A program made the position numbers and the translations under genes. Of a stretch of DNA of 64,000 bases, positions 35,777 to 45,077 are shown piece by piece. Numbering within the stretch: position 1 is the stretch's first letter; each line of letters begins with the position of its first letter. The stretch spans positions 62,001 through 126,000 of the forward strand of contig CP081098.1 of the NCBI GenBank assembly GCA_025141015.1. The letters are read 5' to 3'. Origin of the DNA: Rhodobacteraceae bacterium M382. GTDB lineage: Bacteria; Pseudomonadota; Alphaproteobacteria; Rhodobacterales; Rhodobacteraceae. Below the pieces are notes generated by a model. It was not told the DNA's origin and ran no database searches. It was given only the letters and a program-made list of their open reading frames with translations.

Positions 35777-36169
35777 ATGAGTGATCTCTCCGACGCATTA
35801 AACGTGACAGCCAGCGCATTGAAGGCACAAGCCTCACGGCTGCGGCATGTTTCCGAAAACCTGTCAAACGTTGATACACCAGGATATCGGCGCAAAACGA
35901 TCGCCTTTGAAACCAAACGCGATCTGTCCAGTGGTGTCGAAACCGTGGCTGCGGGTCGGGTCCAATTGGACCAAAGCACATTGCGCCAAGTTTATGATCC
36001 GTCGCACCCCATGGCGAATGAAACGGGATATTTCGAGGCATCAAACGTCGATCTCATGATCGAGCTGGCCGACGCACGAGAAGCTCAACGCAGCTATGAA
36101 GCAAATCTGAAGATGTTCGATCAAGCGCGACAAATGTCGTCATCGCTGATGGACCTATTACGTCGTTAA
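35777..36169 (+). CDS. flgC: Proximal rod protein FlgC
   Basis: A 130-residue rod protein with the flg_bb_rod N-terminus (SALKAQASRLRHVSENLSNV, DTPGYRRKTIAF) and C-terminal FlgC helix (NVDLMIELADAREAQRSYEA). It stacks with FlgB, FlgF and FlgG to make the axial rod. It starts 15 bases after flgB. Confidence 0.96.
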   Translation: MSDLSDALNVTASALKAQASRLRHVSENLSNVDTPGYRRKTIAFETKRDLSSGVETVAAGRVQLDQSTLRQVYDPSHPMANETGYFEASNVDLMIELADAREAQRSYEANLKMFDQARQMSSSLMDLLRR

Positions 36170-36188
36170 TCAACCAAGGAGATCCAGA

Positions 36189-36479
36189 ATGGATATTCGC
36201 AGTCTTTCCGCTGCCAGCGGCTATGCGGCCGCCAAACCCGCAACCCAAACCGACCCCGATTTTCAGGGAAACGCATCGGCATTCAAATCGACATTTCAGG
36301 ATTTTGCAGCCACCCTGCATGGCAGTGAACAGACGTCTATCGCAGCCATGACAGGTGGCGCGGACCCTCATGCCTTGGTACAGGCGCTGGCACAGACCGA
36401 ACTGGCCGTCGAAACCGCCGTAACCGTGCGCAACAAGGTCGTCGAAGCTTATCAGGAAATCCTGAGAATGCCGGTTTGA
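36189..36479 (+). CDS. fliE: Flagellar hook-basal body protein FliE
   Basis: A 96-residue FliE, which joins the MS ring and export gate to the rod. The C-terminal helix LAQTELAVETAVTVRNKVVE then AYQEILRMPV is the family signature. AAGGAGAT lies before the ATG. fliQ starts one base after its stop. Confidence 0.94.
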   Translation: MDIRSLSAASGYAAAKPATQTDPDFQGNASAFKSTFQDFAATLHGSEQTSIAAMTGGADPHALVQALAQTELAVETAVTVRNKVVEAYQEILRMPV

Positions 36480-36480
36480 C

Positions 36481-36753
36481 ATGTTAACGGACGGAGTCAT
36501 TTTTGACACGTTGCGGCAGGGCTTGTGGACAGCAGTAATCATCTCGTTCCCGATCCTCACCGTTGCCTTGGTTGTTGGTCTGGCCATTGGTTTGTTCCAG
36601 GCTCTGACATCCATTCAGGAAATGACGCTAACTTTTGTACCAAAGCTGGTCGCCATCGTGATCGTCTTTTGGCTGTCCATGAATTTTATGACTCACACGC
36701 TGGTGTCCTTTTTTGGCAGCCAGATCATACCGCTCATTGCAGGAGGTTCCTGA
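36481..36753 (+). CDS. fliQ: Flagellar export gate protein FliQ
   Basis: A 90-residue two-helix membrane protein of the export gate. The segments VIISFPILTVALVVGLAIGL and LVAIVIVFWLSMNFMTHTLV, with QALTSIQEMTLTFVPKL between them, match FliQ. The stop shares a base with the flgF ATG (TGATG). Gate partners fliP and fliR are at 53.4 kb and 42.2 kb in this window. Confidence 0.96.
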   Translation: MLTDGVIFDTLRQGLWTAVIISFPILTVALVVGLAIGLFQALTSIQEMTLTFVPKLVAIVIVFWLSMNFMTHTLVSFFGSQIIPLIAGGS

Positions 36754-37469
36754 TGGAAACGGCAGGCTATGCTACGCTATCGCGGCAATCCGGTTTGATG
36801 CAGGAAATGCAGGTTGTTGCCAACAACATTGCAAACTCTGCAACGACCGGATTCCGACAAGAAGGTGTGATTTTCTCCGAATACGTCAAATCGACAAGTG
36901 ATGGATCCCCATCGCTGTCGATGGCACGGGCGCAGGCCCATGATACATCCCTGTCCCAGGGTGCATTGACCCAAACAAACGGGACCTTTGATCTGGCAAT
37001 CGAAGGCGACGGTTTTTTTATGGTCGAAACACCCAGTGGAAACCGGCTGACCCGGGCTGGAGCCTTTTCAGCAAATGCTGACGGCGACCTTGTGACGCCC
37101 GATGGGTACCGGGTTCTCGATGCAGGTGAAGCCCCAATTTTTGTTCCATCTGATACCGGGAAGATACATTTTGCCAGCGACGGCACGGTCAGCGCAGATG
37201 GTCGTCTTTTGGGTCAGATAGGCCTGTTTCAGGCCACGGAAACAACCGCCATGAAACGCGAAGATGGTGTCATGTTCGACCCCGGTGGTGACGTTGAACC
37301 CGCATTAAATGCCCAAATCATTCAAGGGTTTCTCGAAGGGTCCAATGTCAATCCAATCCTTCAGATTTCCCGAATGATTGAAATTCAACGCGCCTACGAG
37401 CTTGGCCAGAGTTTTCTTGAATCCGAAGACGAACGGATCCGGAATGCTGTCAAATCCATGCTTCGCTAA
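36753..37469 (+). CDS. flgF: Flagellar rod protein FlgF
   Basis: A 238-residue rod protein. The N-terminal METAGYATLSRQSGLMQEMQ, ANNIANSATTGFRQEGV and the FlgE/F/G beta domain (LAIEGDGFFMVETPSGNRLT) are followed by the C-terminal helix (ISRMIEIQRAYELGQSFLES). ATG 36753 overlaps the fliQ stop, and AGGAGG lies just upstream inside fliQ. Confidence 0.95.
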   Translation: METAGYATLSRQSGLMQEMQVVANNIANSATTGFRQEGVIFSEYVKSTSDGSPSLSMARAQAHDTSLSQGALTQTNGTFDLAIEGDGFFMVETPSGNRLTRAGAFSANADGDLVTPDGYRVLDAGEAPIFVPSDTGKIHFASDGTVSADGRLLGQIGLFQATETTAMKREDGVMFDPGGDVEPALNAQIIQGFLEGSNVNPILQISRMIEIQRAYELGQSFLESEDERIRNAVKSMLR

Positions 37470-37490
37470 CCTCTGAGAAGGAGACCCAAA

Positions 37491-38276
37491 ATGCGAGCCT
37501 TGAAAATTGCGGCTACAGGCATGAGCGCGCAGCAAATGCGCGTCGAAACGATCTCTAACAACCTCGCCAATATGAACACCACAGGTTACAATGCGCGTCG
37601 CGCAGAATTCGCCGATTTGCATTATCAGCAGATGGCACGCGCAGGCACAGTAAATGCGTCCGATGGAACAGTTCTCCCGACAGGGGTCCAGCTCGGGCTG
37701 GGGGTACGCCCCACGGCAGTGACTGTTCATCTTGCCCAGGGGGCTTTGTCTGCGACTGGCAATGATCTGGATGTCGCGATCGAAGGCAACGGGTATCTCG
37801 AAGTCACGCTGCCATCCGGACTCTCGGCCTACACGCGCGACGGCGGGTTGAAACGGTCTGCCGAAGGGTTGATCGTTACTTCCGACGGGCACACGGTATC
37901 GCCGGAAGTAACGATCCCTTCTGATGCACGTAGCATTTCGATCAACGCCACTGGCGAGGTATATGCCTACTTCGATGACACGGCCGAGGGCCAGTTGCTT
38001 GGACAATTTGTTCTTGCTGGTTTCACCAACGCCAAAGGGCTCGAAGCCATGGGGAGCAATCTGTTTGCCGAAACCGAAGCCTCAGGGCCACCGCTGTTGT
38101 CTGAAGCCGGTTCGGACGGGTTGGGGACCTTGCGTCAGGGATACCTGGAAGACAGCTCGGTTGATGCTGTTCGCGAAGTAACCGAACTGATCGAAGCACA
38201 GCGCGGGTATGAAATGAACGCCAAAGTGATATCGGCCGTCGACCAGATGATGGGCGCGACGACACAGGTGCGCTGA
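37491..38276 (+). CDS. flgG: Distal rod protein FlgG
   Basis: A 261-residue distal rod protein of the usual length. The N-terminus (MRALKIAATGMSAQQMRVET, ISNNLANMNTTGYNARRAEF), LAQGALSATGNDLDVAIEGN and the C-terminus (VTELIEAQRGYEMNAKVISA) are characteristic. AAGGAGA precedes the ATG. Its TGA shares a base with the flgA ATG. Confidence 0.97.
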   Translation: MRALKIAATGMSAQQMRVETISNNLANMNTTGYNARRAEFADLHYQQMARAGTVNASDGTVLPTGVQLGLGVRPTAVTVHLAQGALSATGNDLDVAIEGNGYLEVTLPSGLSAYTRDGGLKRSAEGLIVTSDGHTVSPEVTIPSDARSISINATGEVYAYFDDTAEGQLLGQFVLAGFTNAKGLEAMGSNLFAETEASGPPLLSEAGSDGLGTLRQGYLEDSSVDAVREVTELIEAQRGYEMNAKVISAVDQMMGATTQVR

Positions 38277-38695
38277 TGAAACGAACCCTTCTCATGACTT
38301 TGCTGACCGCAATGGCGCTCCCGGCTTGGGCCGATATCCTGGTTCCGGTGCGCACAATCCGGGCCAAGGAAATCATTGCGCCCGAAGATCTGATGATCAA
38401 ACGGGTCGATCTGGCAGGTGCCCTGTCAAATCCCGCAAATGTCGTTGGCTTGGAAGCACGGGTCGCCCTGTATCCCGGACGCCCATTGCGCCCTGGTGAC
38501 ATAGGCCCGCCAGCCATTGTCGAACGCAATGACTTGGTCACATTGGTTTTTGTGCAGGGCGGTCTGAAAATCGTGACCGAAGGGCGTTCGTTGGGCCGAG
38601 GCTCTGTCGGCGAAACCCTTCGGGTCATGAATATGCAATCCCGATCGACCGTTTTTGGGAAGATCAGGACAGATGGTACGGTTGAGGTAAAGTGA
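38276..38695 (+). CDS. flgA: P-ring assembly chaperone FlgA, short form
   Basis: A 139-residue periplasmic protein with a signal peptide (LLMTLLTAMALPAWA) and an SAF domain (VPVRTIRAKEIIAPEDLMIK, ALYPGRPLRPGDIGPPAIVE, SLGRGSVGETLRVMN). It is shorter than the ~220-residue E. coli FlgA, as is common in alphaproteobacteria. It helps FlgI form the P ring; flgI is not in the window. Confidence 0.92.
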   Translation: MKRTLLMTLLTAMALPAWADILVPVRTIRAKEIIAPEDLMIKRVDLAGALSNPANVVGLEARVALYPGRPLRPGDIGPPAIVERNDLVTLVFVQGGLKIVTEGRSLGRGSVGETLRVMNMQSRSTVFGKIRTDGTVEVK

Positions 38696-38696
38696 T

Positions 38697-39440
38697 ATGA
38701 ATACACGATTGTTGTCCAACAGCTTAAAGATCTTTTCCCTGTTTGCCGCTGTGACAGCCTGCGGTCGGGTGGACCATCTGGGAAAGCCACCATCTTTTTC
38801 CGAAAACACGGAAACGCCGGAACATGTTGCAATGCTTTGGCCCGGGCTCCCGTTGCATACCCAACCGCAACGCAATGTCGACCAGTCCTCACTGTGGAGC
38901 GGCGGGCAGCATTCTCTATTGGGGGACCGGCGCGCCATTAAGAAGGGTGATATTCTGACCGTTGTCATCGAAATTGATGAAGAGGCTGAGATTTCCAATG
39001 ACACCGAACGCTCCAGATCAGGATCCGAGAGCTTGGGCGTACCTGACCTCTTCGGGCTTCCTCAACGCATCAACGAAAATCTTCCCGCTGGTGCCAGCAT
39101 GGACAACGCAGTAGATATTGCGTCTAACAGCTCGTCTGGTGGTCAAGGTTCTGTAAAGCGCAAGGAAAAGCTGACTCTTCGGGTTGCAGCCACAATTGTC
39201 GACGTTTTGCCAAATGGCATCCTTTCGATTTCCGGATCTCAGGAATTGCGGGTCAACTTCGAATTGCGCGAGCTGCTGGTAACAGGCTTTGTACGACCGG
39301 AAGACATCTCGAGACAAAATGAAATCACCTATGACAAAATTGCCTCTGCCCGGGTTTCGTATGGTGGGCGCGGACAAATCACTGATGTGCAACAACCCCG
39401 TTATGGACAGCAGATACTTGATGCCGTTCTGCCGTTCTGA
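38697..39440 (+). CDS. flgH: L-ring lipoprotein FlgH
   Basis: A 247-residue outer-membrane L-ring protein. It has a lipoprotein signal (IFSLFAAVTAC, Cys22) and the FlgH core (SLWSGGQHSLLGDRRAIKKG, DILTVVIEIDEEAEISNDTE, GFVRPEDISRQNEITYDKIA, ARVSYGGRGQITDVQQPRYG). It follows flgA by one base. Confidence 0.95.
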   Translation: MNTRLLSNSLKIFSLFAAVTACGRVDHLGKPPSFSENTETPEHVAMLWPGLPLHTQPQRNVDQSSLWSGGQHSLLGDRRAIKKGDILTVVIEIDEEAEISNDTERSRSGSESLGVPDLFGLPQRINENLPAGASMDNAVDIASNSSSGGQGSVKRKEKLTLRVAATIVDVLPNGILSISGSQELRVNFELRELLVTGFVRPEDISRQNEITYDKIASARVSYGGRGQITDVQQPRYGQQILDAVLPF

Positions 39441-39449
39441 GGATTAGAA

Positions 39450-39935
39450 ATGCTTGCCAAGATTCTTCCCCTCATACTGGCGTTTGCAGGTACTGGCGGC
39501 GGCATTGCCGCCGGGCTGTTTCTGACACCTGCAGATCCCGTTGATCCTGCTTCAACACCACATCAAGCGGCAAAAACCGAAGAGCACAGCGAGACATCGG
39601 AAGAGAAAAAGAACGAATTCGTCAAAATTTCCAACCAGTTTGTCATACCGGTTGTGCATAGGGACAAAGTAGCGGCCCACGTTGTTCTATCGCTGAATCT
39701 CGAAGTTAATCCCGGGACCCAAGATACCGTTTTTGAACGTGAGCCCCGGTTACGTGCCTCATTTTTGCGGGTCCTGTTCGATCACGCCAACATGGGTGGG
39801 TTTCAAGGTACATTCACAACCTCGTCACATCTGGATTCATTGCGCACCGCCCTATTGGAAACCGCCCAACTGGAGTTGGGAGAAGACGTCATCGACGTCT
39901 TGATCGTTGATATCGCCAAGCAAGACACCCGTTAA
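39450..39935 (+). CDS. FliL-like flagellar protein
   Basis: A 161-residue single-pass membrane protein. A helix (ILPLILAFAGTGGGIAAGLF) is followed by a charged linker and a beta domain (FVIPVVHRDKVAAHVVLSLN, REPRLRASFLRVLFDHANMG, LRTALLETAQLELGEDVIDV) that resembles the stomatin-like FliL fold. It is distinct from the fliL at 50209-50751 and shares little direct sequence with it. It is the last gene of the flgB operon, and an IS3 relic follows. Confidence 0.8.
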   Translation: MLAKILPLILAFAGTGGGIAAGLFLTPADPVDPASTPHQAAKTEEHSETSEEKKNEFVKISNQFVIPVVHRDKVAAHVVLSLNLEVNPGTQDTVFEREPRLRASFLRVLFDHANMGGFQGTFTTSSHLDSLRTALLETAQLELGEDVIDVLIVDIAKQDTR

Positions 39936-40029
39936 GAAGCAGGTCCCAGGCGGCGTCAAAGTTGGTCACCTTAACTCTCGACCAAATGCTCCTCTTATTC
40001 CCAATTGGGCACCGCTCTGCTGGTGGGGC

Positions 40030-40650
40030 CCTGTCAACCGCCACCGATGGCCAGCTGATCATACACAATTCCCACTGCCCATGCTTCATTGCTTTGCGTT
40101 CACCAGCTAGCCTTCTCGCCTCAACAGAACGTGGATGCGCCTGTAACCACAGCGCACACGGGTTTCCGAGATCTTCTTGATGCGTTTGTTGAGTTCGGGC
40201 TGCTCGTCGCCGTGCGCCTTGTCGTGATAGGTCGAGCGTTCCGCTTGCAACACACCACAAGCACACCGGATGCTGACGAGCCAAACCGCGCGCAGGTCAT
40301 CAACCAATTGCCAGCGACGGGCAGGCCTCAACGCCTTCGCTTGATAACGTTCTGCAGCATCGCTTTATCCAGAGCCAGAGACAGATCAGCCACCAGGCGC
40401 TACAGTGTCGTGTTCTCTTCGTCGAGCATTTTGATCCGCTTCATCCCGGAAGGCATCAGCCCGCCATACTTCCTGCGCCAATTGTAGACCGTGGCTTCCG
40501 CGATCCTGGTCTTGCGGCACCCCTCCGCGACGCTCGTGCCCTCTTCCACTTGCTACTGGACAATCGCGAACTGCGCTTTGGTGAACTTGCTCGTCTTCAT
40601 GGAACTCTCCTTCTCCCGTTCTCGGGATCAAAATGGAGAATTCCAGTTCA
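40030..40650 (-). pseudogene. IS3-family (IS407-like) transposase relic, orfA and orfB start
   Basis: On the minus strand an orfA-like frame starts at 40600 (MKTSKFTKAQFAIVQ, stop, QVEEGTSVAEGCRK, YNWRRKYGGLMPS, KRIKMLDEEN) and is broken by at least two stops. OrfB begins near 40331 (MRPARRWQLVDDLRAVWLVS, KKISETRVRCGYRRIHVLLR then REG, stop). After a deletion, AWAVGIVYDQLAIG resembles the start of the IS407-group integrase core. A possible left end, TGAACTGGAATTCTCC, is at 40635-40650 on the minus strand. The remaining part of the 39936-40724 gap holds nothing else I recognise. Confidence 0.85.
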
Positions 40651-40724
40651 ATACGGTCCTTTTTTCGGGCAGCAAGTCACCACCCGTGAAACCCGTTCTG
40701 GATTAGAGTTTCATCGGCAGCGTG

Positions 40725-41126
40725 TCAGGTCCATCCCAGGTTTCGCGCTTCATTGCGTTTTCTTTTTTGCATAACACGGTCATTTTTCTTTTCGTCAACG
40801 AGTTTCCGAATGGCTTGATCCCGCCCAAATGCCAATCGAACTCGACCCATCAATTGCAACTTCTGGCCTCTGATCTGAGCCAGTTCCATGTTCAGACGTT
40901 GCCGCGTGCTGTGTTGCCACGCATTCCACAAAAGATCCGCACCGATCATCTTCATGGCATCATCACCCATGCCAGAATCCAATCCACTTTTCCTTTGCTC
41001 GTCCAACCTGCCCAACGCGGATCGGATTGACTCTTCCTTGGCCAGAAGCTTGGAGATTTTTGCCTGTTCCTCGAGATAAAGAACCCCTGTTACTTTTTGC
41101 AGATCTTCCAACTTCTTAACGCTCAT
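40725..41126 (-). CDS. Coiled-coil protein downstream of flhB (FliJ-like by size)
   Basis: A 133-residue, highly charged, mostly helical protein (LYLEEQAKISKLLAKEESIR, SALGRLDEQRKSG, NMELAQIRGQKLQLMGRVRL, basic C-terminus QKRKRNEARN). It overlaps the end of flhB by 4 bases (ATGA), so it belongs to the lytic enzyme-flhA-fliR-flhB operon. Size and long helices resemble FliJ, the stalk of the export ATPase, and no fliJ lies beside fliI. This assignment is inference from topology and context, not from a clear motif. Confidence 0.7.
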   Translation of the reverse strand: MSVKKLEDLQKVTGVLYLEEQAKISKLLAKEESIRSALGRLDEQRKSGLDSGMGDDAMKMIGADLLWNAWQHSTRQRLNMELAQIRGQKLQLMGRVRLAFGRDQAIRKLVDEKKNDRVMQKRKRNEARNLGWT

Positions 41127-42214
41127 ACGAAACTCTCTTTCGCCTTACGTCGCATTGTTTCGGCAAATCTGATAGCCGCAGCTACCGGGCCGTAATGCTC
41201 TTCTGTGATCTCTTGGCCAATGGCGACAGTGGCATGCAATGCCCGCGCTGTTGGCGCGTCTTGATGGATTGGCACTCCATTTTCACTTGCGATCTCACGA
41301 ATGACTGCCGCAACTTCATCCACACCTTTTGCTACACAAATTGGTGCCGACCCTGGCATTCTATCCCATTTCAAAACAACGGCGTAATGCGTCGGGTTTA
41401 CGATCACAACGTCTGCATCGGGTACATCTGCCATCATCTGCGAACCGGCAATCATTTGCGCACGCTGACGGCGTTCCTGCTTCATATGCGGATCACCTTC
41501 CGCCTCTTTCATCTCGTCCATCATCTCTTTGCGTGACATACGGTTTTTCCGAATGTGCTCATGATATTGCCAGACAGCATCAATTCCCCCGATGCACGCG
41601 GATATGACTGCAACCAAAAACAGGAACTCCAATGCCAATTGCGCGAGCAGTGCTGTAACCGAACGGGCTTCGACTCCAACAGCGGCAACAATATCGGGTA
41701 GGCGAAAATTCAGATAGAACCCCAGGCAAACCGCATAGAGAGTCAATTTCACAAAGCTCTTAAAGAACTCAAACAAGCCACTTCGTCCGAATTTGTTCTT
41801 TGCGTTGGACAAAATGGATATTCGAGATGCTTTGAACTCTAGCTTGGATGGTGCAAAGACCATTGCGCGCTGCGCAAGAACAGACAACAAAACTGCTACA
41901 GCGGGAGCTATGAACCAAGGGGCGATCGCCTGCATAACCGCCGATAGAATTCCCCCCATCAATGCACCGGGGTTTCCCTTAAAAATCAATTCAGCCAGTT
42001 CTCCGGACTGTCCGATCAAAACCATCAAACTGGTCCCCAAATCGGCAACCGTGCTGGCACCGACAGCGGCCAATGCGATCAAAAGACCAAAATAGGAAGC
42101 CGCGACCGACAAATCTGCAGACTTCGGAACCTCGCCCTTGTCGCGTGCTTTTTGTAGCTTTTGCTGCGTCGGTTCGTACGTCTTGTCAGAGTCATCATCG
42201 GGCGCCCCGGACAT
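41123..42214 (-). CDS. flhB: Flagellar export switch protein FlhB
   Basis: A 363-residue membrane protein. The N-terminal YEPTQQKLQKARDKGEVPKS is typical, four helices follow, and the cytoplasmic domain carries the self-cleavage site NPTH at residues 273-276 (VVIVNPTHYAVVLKW). Cleavage between Asn and Pro allows FliK-driven switching from rod/hook to filament export. Its ATG shares a base with the fliR stop (TGATG). Confidence 0.97.
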   Translation of the reverse strand: MSGAPDDDSDKTYEPTQQKLQKARDKGEVPKSADLSVAASYFGLLIALAAVGASTVADLGTSLMVLIGQSGELAELIFKGNPGALMGGILSAVMQAIAPWFIAPAVAVLLSVLAQRAMVFAPSKLEFKASRISILSNAKNKFGRSGLFEFFKSFVKLTLYAVCLGFYLNFRLPDIVAAVGVEARSVTALLAQLALEFLFLVAVISACIGGIDAVWQYHEHIRKNRMSRKEMMDEMKEAEGDPHMKQERRQRAQMIAGSQMMADVPDADVVIVNPTHYAVVLKWDRMPGSAPICVAKGVDEVAAVIREIASENGVPIHQDAPTARALHATVAIGQEITEEHYGPVAAAIRFAETMRRKAKESFV

Positions 42215-42984
42215 CAGTTCATCCTCACCGGGTTTTCAAAGAAGCCCATCAAGGCGTCAATCCAAACGGTCAGCAACATTGGCGATGCCACAAAGAGCAG
42301 AAACAGGCCGCCAAAGGTAATCAACGGTGCACCAACAAAGGCAACCATCATCTGAGGCATGGCACGGTTGATTGCCCCCAAAGCCAGATTATAGATTACG
42401 GCCGTTATGACAAATGGCGCAGCCAAGACAAACGCCAAAGAAAACGATCTGGCAATTTGTCGGATGCCCCATTGGGACAACCCGGCCGGATCTGGAAACT
42501 GTCCTATGGGCAACATGTCATAAGACAGGATCAAAAACTCAGCCGCGCGAATATGAAGACCTGCAACAATGGCCAAGGCAAGTGCCGCAAAAACCAACAC
42601 CTGCCCCATTGCCGGGATAGGGTCCATGCCAGCAGTCCCAAAGATCTGAGAAAGCGATGTCGACTGACCCGCGATTGACCCTGCTGTCTGCAAAGCAAGA
42701 ACGAGCAATCGGATACCCAAACCCATGGCTAAACCGATTGTCGCCTCGGCAACTGCAAATAGGGCCAGCCCGGCTAAGCCCTCCGGCTCTGGCACAGCGG
42801 GCACCGCTGGGGCGACGATTGCCGTAAAGGAGAAAGCGGCAACCAACTTAATTCGGGTTGGCAGCGTCGACGCTCCGAAAGCCGGCAGCACTGAAACCAG
42901 GGCAGAAACCCGAAAAAAGACAATCGCAACATGCCAATATCCACCAATTAATGGCTCGAGGGCCGTCAGATTGTCGAGGCTCAT
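42214..42984 (-). CDS. fliR: Flagellar export gate protein FliR
   Basis: A 256-residue polytopic membrane protein. Helices HVAIVFFRVSALVSVLPAFG, LFAVAEATIGLAMGLGIRLL and QVLVFAALALAIVAGLHIRA match FliR. It forms the export gate with FliP and FliQ. It overlaps the flhA stop by 4 bases and the flhB start by one. Confidence 0.96.
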   Translation of the reverse strand: MSLDNLTALEPLIGGYWHVAIVFFRVSALVSVLPAFGASTLPTRIKLVAAFSFTAIVAPAVPAVPEPEGLAGLALFAVAEATIGLAMGLGIRLLVLALQTAGSIAGQSTSLSQIFGTAGMDPIPAMGQVLVFAALALAIVAGLHIRAAEFLILSYDMLPIGQFPDPAGLSQWGIRQIARSFSLAFVLAAPFVITAVIYNLALGAINRAMPQMMVAFVGAPLITFGGLFLLFVASPMLLTVWIDALMGFFENPVRMN

Positions 42985-45065
42985 GTTTGGACCATTCCGA
43001 CAAGAGCGGGTCGCGCATCCAGACCGATTTCCTCGAAGGACAGGACAGGGTTAGACACGCCCCGTGCCTTGAGGATGGTTCGCAAAAATCGACGTCGCCG
43101 TGTGGATGTGACCAAAGCCGGAAATACGCCCTGCTCTGATATGGAGTTCAACTTTTCTGTCATACCATCTGCCAGACGATTAAAGAGATCGGGAGGCAAC
43201 GCAACATCTACTCCGGATTGGGTTTCGATCTGGTAATTGGCAAATGTCTCTTCCCACTCCGGGGCCAGTTGGACCAATGGAATAGATCCATCGTTCCGCT
43301 TCATCTCAGAGACCAGCTGAAACCCTAAACGATGGCGCACATGCTCACAAATGCCATCGGGCTGGGTCGTGTGCAAACGCGCCTCTGCAATTGCTTCCAG
43401 GATAAGCGGCAAATTACGAATGGACACCCGTTCGTCCAAAAGCAATCGCAGTACGGCATGCAAAGTGTCGATTGGCACCTTGTCTGGAACCAACTCATCC
43501 AGCAGTTTTCGGTTCGCTTCGGCACGCGCCGGATCACTCAAACGGGTCATTTCTGACATCAACCGGCGCAGCGCCTTGAGCGTTAGAAGACGCGCAAAGT
43601 TCTGCTTGATCACTTCCAGCAAATGGGTCGCAAGAATTTCCGACGGCGACACAATTGTCGCGCCAATAATCACCGCATCCTCCTGATCTTTTGCCGAAAT
43701 CCATCGCGCGGGTGCACCGTAGACGGGTTCGGTCACGTCGTTCCCCGGTGGCAATTCATCGGTTCGGTCCATCAGCAGCGCAAGAACCAGTTCCGGATGC
43801 AGTACACCACGCGCCTGTTCGACACCTTGAACGCGGATCAGATAAGTCCCTGTCTCCAGCTCAGGTTGATCGGTAAGCCGAATGTCCGGCAAAATCAGTC
43901 CGAATACACTGGCAACATGTGTGCGCATGTTGGCGATGCGGGCATCCAGTCCGGTACCAGGATCCAAAACCATTTCCACCAAGTCCGGAGCAAATTCGAG
44001 ATGCACATCATCCAGATCCAGAACGTCCCCCAAAGCACGTTGGGGCACTGCATTGTCGTCATCTTTTGGGTCTAATTGTTCAACCTGATGCTGCAGAGTT
44101 TCCCGATACATATAGAATGCGGCATAGCCCAACACACCTCCCCCCAGAATAAAGGGGAGGAACGGCAGGCCTGGAACCAATGCAAACATCACCATAAGCG
44201 CCGCAACTGTCGCTATGGCCGCTGGGTGTTTGCCAAGTTGTGAAAAAAGAGCATTATCCGTAGCTCCAGGTGTTCCGCCACGCGCCAGTAGCAATGCCGA
44301 TGCGATCGAAATAATAACCGCCGGAATCTGAGTGACCAGTCCATCACCAACAGTCAGTATCGCATAGGTTTCGAATGCAGCACCGACGGGCATTCCATGC
44401 ACGATCACGCCCATGATCAGCCCCATAACCAAATTGAGCAACGTGATTAGCAGACCAGCAACTGCATCTCCTTTTACAAACTTCGACGCACCATCCAAGG
44501 ACCCGAAGAATGTCGTTTCTTGCTGCTCACGCTCCCGCCTTTCCTTGGCCTGTTGATGGTCAATGGCCCCTGCTGACATATCGCTATCAATGGCCAATTG
44601 TTTACCGGGCATCCCGTCCAACGCGAACCTGGCACCGACCTCTGCCATCCGTGCCGCCCCTTTGGTGATAACCATAAAATTGACGATCAACAGAACGCCG
44701 AAGACCACCAAACCCAGGAAAATACTGCCGCTCATGACAAAGCTTGCGAATCCTTCGATCACATCTCCGGCGGCGCTTGGTCCGGTATGACCTTGTCCAA
44801 TGATAAGTTTTGTCGAAGAAATATTGAGCGACAGGCGCAGCATTAAGGCCGCCAGCAGGATTGTTGGAAATGATGAGAAATCAAGCGGCCGTTCAATAAA
44901 CAACGTGACGGTAAAAATTAAAATGGCGATCCCAAATGATGCAGCCAAACCAACATCCAGCACCCATGAGGGCATCGGCAAAATCATCATCACGATGATC
45001 GCCATTAACGCTAACGCCAACATTACCGTAGAGTTCAATAGGTTTTTCCCAGAAATCTGAAACAC
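42981..45065 (-). CDS. flhA: Flagellar export gate protein FlhA
   Basis: A 694-residue export gate protein. The membrane half has the FHIPEP-type segments (FSSFPTILLAALMLRLSLNI, MVITKGAARMAEVGARFALD, MPGKQLAIDSDMSAGAIDHQ) and the cytoplasmic half includes LPLILEAIAEARLHTTQPDG. It takes up export cargo-chaperone complexes and couples export to the proton gradient. The start is at 45065, 12 bases after the upstream lytic enzyme gene. Confidence 0.97.
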   Translation of the reverse strand: MFQISGKNLLNSTVMLALALMAIIVMMILPMPSWVLDVGLAASFGIAILIFTVTLFIERPLDFSSFPTILLAALMLRLSLNISSTKLIIGQGHTGPSAAGDVIEGFASFVMSGSIFLGLVVFGVLLIVNFMVITKGAARMAEVGARFALDGMPGKQLAIDSDMSAGAIDHQQAKERREREQQETTFFGSLDGASKFVKGDAVAGLLITLLNLVMGLIMGVIVHGMPVGAAFETYAILTVGDGLVTQIPAVIISIASALLLARGGTPGATDNALFSQLGKHPAAIATVAALMVMFALVPGLPFLPFILGGGVLGYAAFYMYRETLQHQVEQLDPKDDDNAVPQRALGDVLDLDDVHLEFAPDLVEMVLDPGTGLDARIANMRTHVASVFGLILPDIRLTDQPELETGTYLIRVQGVEQARGVLHPELVLALLMDRTDELPPGNDVTEPVYGAPARWISAKDQEDAVIIGATIVSPSEILATHLLEVIKQNFARLLTLKALRRLMSEMTRLSDPARAEANRKLLDELVPDKVPIDTLHAVLRLLLDERVSIRNLPLILEAIAEARLHTTQPDGICEHVRHRLGFQLVSEMKRNDGSIPLVQLAPEWEETFANYQIETQSGVDVALPPDLFNRLADGMTEKLNSISEQGVFPALVTSTRRRRFLRTILKARGVSNPVLSFEEIGLDARPALVGMVQT

Positions 45066-45077
45066 GATTCAATACCC

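Noticed and set aside
39889-40284. A 131-codon minus-strand frame ending inside the FliL-like gene
   Set aside because: Its middle part reads the IS407-like transposase relic out of frame, and its end is antisense to the FliL-like gene.
33640-40650. The two IS3 relics as halves of one split element
   Set aside because: The first has the VDISYVW-type integrase core of one IS3 subgroup; the second has AWAVGIVYDQLAIG at the same point, typical of the IS407 subgroup. They come from different elements.
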